Source: SIG701 sp045539595 | Lineage (GTDB): Bacteria; Bacillota; Clostridia; Oscillospirales; CAG-272 | Direction: 5' to 3' | Assembly (NCBI GenBank): GCA_045539595.1 | Contig: JAZQFQ010000093.1 | Location: 1-30,805 of the forward strand | DNA length: 30,805 nucleotides | In this document: in pieces, positions 29,229 through 30,805 of the stretch | How positions within the stretch are numbered: position 1 is the stretch's first letter | How the letters are laid out: each line of letters opens with the position of its first letter | Translations under genes and position numbers: made by a program | The notes under the pieces: model-generated | What the model was told of the DNA's origin: nothing | The model's database searches: none | The model's input: the letters and a program-made list of their open reading frames with translations, nothing else

Positions 29229-30805
29229 GTGAAACGTATATTGTCAGTTTTATTAACAGTTGCTCTGCTTTTCTCGAGCATTCCCATGGTGATTATGGCG
29301 GATACGCCCAATGATTTCCAGGCGAATTTCAACGTGGATGCGTTGGATGAAAAGTGGAATACGAAAGAGGACGGAAGCGGTGACACCTGTGATACCGTCC
29401 GCCTGGATTTCCAGGTAAAAGGAACCAACCTGAGCCGAAATCAGGGTGCATGGGTTGCCATTGACCTGACGCAGCTTGTTTGGGTAGACTATACGGAAGA
29501 TGGTTATACCATTTTTGATGCGGAAGATATCACCATCGTTCCCGGCGCAACGGCCGTAAAGTTTTTTGAGGGCGATGAGCCGTATTACTACGATCTGAAA
29601 GATCCGGTCAAGTCCGGCCGTAACACGGTTGATATGTGGAACATCGGAGATACTGCACCTATCCTGGTGGCAGTCAGTGCTGATAACGAAACCATGTATC
29701 TGTGTCCTCAGCCGTCCCAGTCCTATGAAGTAACTTACGAAACGCTTACTACGATTGTGTCTTTCCGTCTAGCGGTACATCCCGGCGTGGAGTTGACCTC
29801 CGATGCCGTTCGCTTGATCAACGCCGAGGAAAGAGCATATTTGAACCAGTCCTTCATCGTTCTGATGGCGGATGCAACCAATTCGTTCGGTTACGGTTTT
29901 GCTCCCGATAAAGTGACGGGCGTTGCCCCTGCGGATACGCTCGTTATCCCCGACGCGTTCACCGGTACAGCCGGTATCACCGGCCAGCCCACGGTTGAGC
30001 CTGTGGATGCTGTGAAGCCGGTAATTGATGTTGATCCCGCCGGTGCGTCCTACATTGTCGGCACAGCGGCAACTCCTCTGACGGTATCCGCAACGGTTAC
30101 CGACGGCGGTACACTTACATACGAGTGGTTCAAGAACGACACAAACAGCAATGAAAACGGAACCTCCGTAGGTACAGGCGCAGCATATACCCCTGCCACT
30201 GATGTGATTGGCGAAACCTACTACTACGTAGTTGTTACGAATACTAACGAAACTGCAACCGGCGCCAAGACTGCAACTACCACCAGCGTCGCCGCGAAAA
30301 TCACCGTAACCGCAGATCCGGATCTGGAGGCTCTCGCTGCTGCGAAGCAGACTCTGGAAACCACGGGTATCGGCAGTGTGAATCAGAAGGAATGCCCGAG
30401 CGAGGACGATATCAAGGCGTATATCGTATCTCAGCTCCGCGGCCTTGTTCCCGGTTTTGAACTCACTGTCAATACGGTGAAGTATACACCTTCTGTCCCC
30501 GGAACATCTGCGGCCCCCATGGGCACTAACGGAGAATACCAGTACACTGTAACCATCGCAAAGAATGGCAAGATAACGACGACTGCTGCGTTGAAAGCAG
30601 ATGTTCTTGCTGTTGTATACGAAGGTATTACCGATGAGCAGGCAATCGCCGCCGCGGAATCCGCACTGAAAGCAATCACCTGGGCAGAAATCGCACAGGC
30701 CGTTGCCAATACCCAGGATGCCGTACAGGCAAAACTTCTGGAGCAGGCGAAAGCCGCAGTCAATAACGCAAACGTAACTGTAACGGTAGACGTAACCGCG
30801 TTCAC
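29229..30805 (+). CDS. Secreted Ig-like-domain protein, 5' part (runs off the window)
   Basis: An open frame from GTG 29229 to the window end (525 codons, no stop). It begins with a signal peptide: KR, a hydrophobic core (ILSVLLTVALLF), and a likely cut after VIMA, before DTPNDF. Residues 25-250 form a beta-rich domain with no family I recognise. About 264-345 looks like a bacterial Ig-like surface domain, with LTYEWFKNDTN and YYYVVVTN. A later stretch (about 355 on) is Ala/Thr/Glu-rich with short helical-looking repeats (LEALAAAKQTLE, EQAIAAAESALK, VQAKLLEQAKAA). A surface or exported protein is likely; adhesion or polymer binding is only a guess. Codon use resembles the neighbours. Confidence 0.85.
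   Translation, partial: MKRILSVLLTVALLFSSIPMVIMADTPNDFQANFNVDALDEKWNTKEDGSGDTCDTVRLDFQVKGTNLSRNQGAWVAIDLTQLVWVDYTEDGYTIFDAEDITIVPGATAVKFFEGDEPYYYDLKDPVKSGRNTVDMWNIGDTAPILVAVSADNETMYLCPQPSQSYEVTYETLTTIVSFRLAVHPGVELTSDAVRLINAEERAYLNQSFIVLMADATNSFGYGFAPDKVTGVAPADTLVIPDAFTGTAGITGQPTVEPVDAVKPVIDVDPAGASYIVGTAATPLTVSATVTDGGTLTYEWFKNDTNSNENGTSVGTGAAYTPATDVIGETYYYVVVTNTNETATGAKTATTTSVAAKITVTADPDLEALAAAKQTLETTGIGSVNQKECPSEDDIKAYIVSQLRGLVPGFELTVNTVKYTPSVPGTSAAPMGTNGEYQYTVTIAKNGKITTTAALKADVLAVVYEGITDEQAIAAAESALKAITWAEIAQAVANTQDAVQAKLLEQAKAAVNNANVTVTVDVTAF

Noticed and set aside
28439..29428. Open frame antisense to the ZIP gene and the next promoter
   Set aside because: It runs through the ZIP terminator and the promoter of the secreted-protein gene; the ZIP motifs HNLPEG and NIPEG support the plus strand.
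30431..30805. Minus-strand open frame at the window end
   Set aside because: It lies opposite the continuous plus-strand frame of the exported protein, which has a promoter, RBS and signal peptide.
1..30805. tRNA genes, insertion-sequence transposases, phage genes
   Set aside because: No tRNA-like cloverleaf text, transposase motif or phage gene was seen on either strand; small structured RNAs without known motifs could have been missed by eye.

Overview
The window looks like chromosomal DNA from an anaerobic member of the Bacillota, most likely class Clostridia. The evidence is: Firmicutes-type housekeeping gene order (infC-rpmI-rplT; plsX-rnc-smc-ftsY; yhbY-nadD-yqeK-LCP-rsfS-leuS); folate-dependent TrmFO; consensus SigA-type promoters; strong GGAGG ribosome binding sites; and an oxygen/superoxide defence set typical of strict anaerobes (flavodiiron protein, desulfoferrodoxin, ferritin, rubredoxin). 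The coding DNA is moderately GC-rich by eye. Genus cannot be decided from the sequence alone.

Layout: (1) 1-170 is the 3' end of a 23S rRNA gene and the terminator of that rRNA operon; no 5S gene follows. (2) 226-1606 is the infC-rpmI-rplT operon, with a perfect promoter, an attenuator-type leader and an apparent AUA start codon for IF-3. (3) 1631-21497 is a very long co-directional run of 16 genes for RNA modification, DNA processing/topology, phospholipid synthesis, RNA processing, chromosome segregation, protein targeting, nucleotide-pool cleaning, NAD synthesis, ribosome biogenesis/silencing and Leu-tRNA charging. Many genes touch or overlap. A good internal promoter lies just before smc, and a tandem hairpin repeat separates rsfS from leuS. 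(4) 21535-21837 is a monocistronic rpsU (S21, 58 aa) with its own perfect promoter and terminator. (5) 21843-22349 holds no gene but two different palindromic, MITE-like intergenic repeats and terminator hairpins. (6) 22392-24226 carries three minus-strand genes: an RDD membrane protein, a family I pyrophosphatase and a cysteine-rich Crp/Fnr regulator. (7) 24241-29079 is a plus-strand redox/iron region: a 4Fe-4S protein, a flavodiiron protein fused to flavin reductase and rubredoxin, desulfoferrodoxin, ferritin, rubredoxin, a BFD-like [2Fe-2S] protein and a ZIP metal transporter. (8) 29150-30805 is the 5' part of a secreted Ig-like-domain protein that runs off the window.

How the genes fit together: the plus-strand block couples translation, RNA maturation and chromosome maintenance. 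The redox region forms a plausible electron chain, with reduced flavin and rubredoxin passing electrons to the flavodiiron centre (O2 or NO) and to superoxide reductase, while ferritin, the BFD-like protein and the ZIP transporter handle metal. The Crp/Fnr regulator is transcribed divergently from the 4Fe-4S gene. Between them is a clean palindrome centred 41.5 bp before the predicted plus-strand start, the geometry of a class II Crp/Fnr activator site. I saw no wholly new system. The most noteworthy points are the AUA start of infC, this Crp/Fnr switch, the FprA-Hrb-like gene fusion, the absence of 5S after 23S, and three separate families of structured intergenic repeats.
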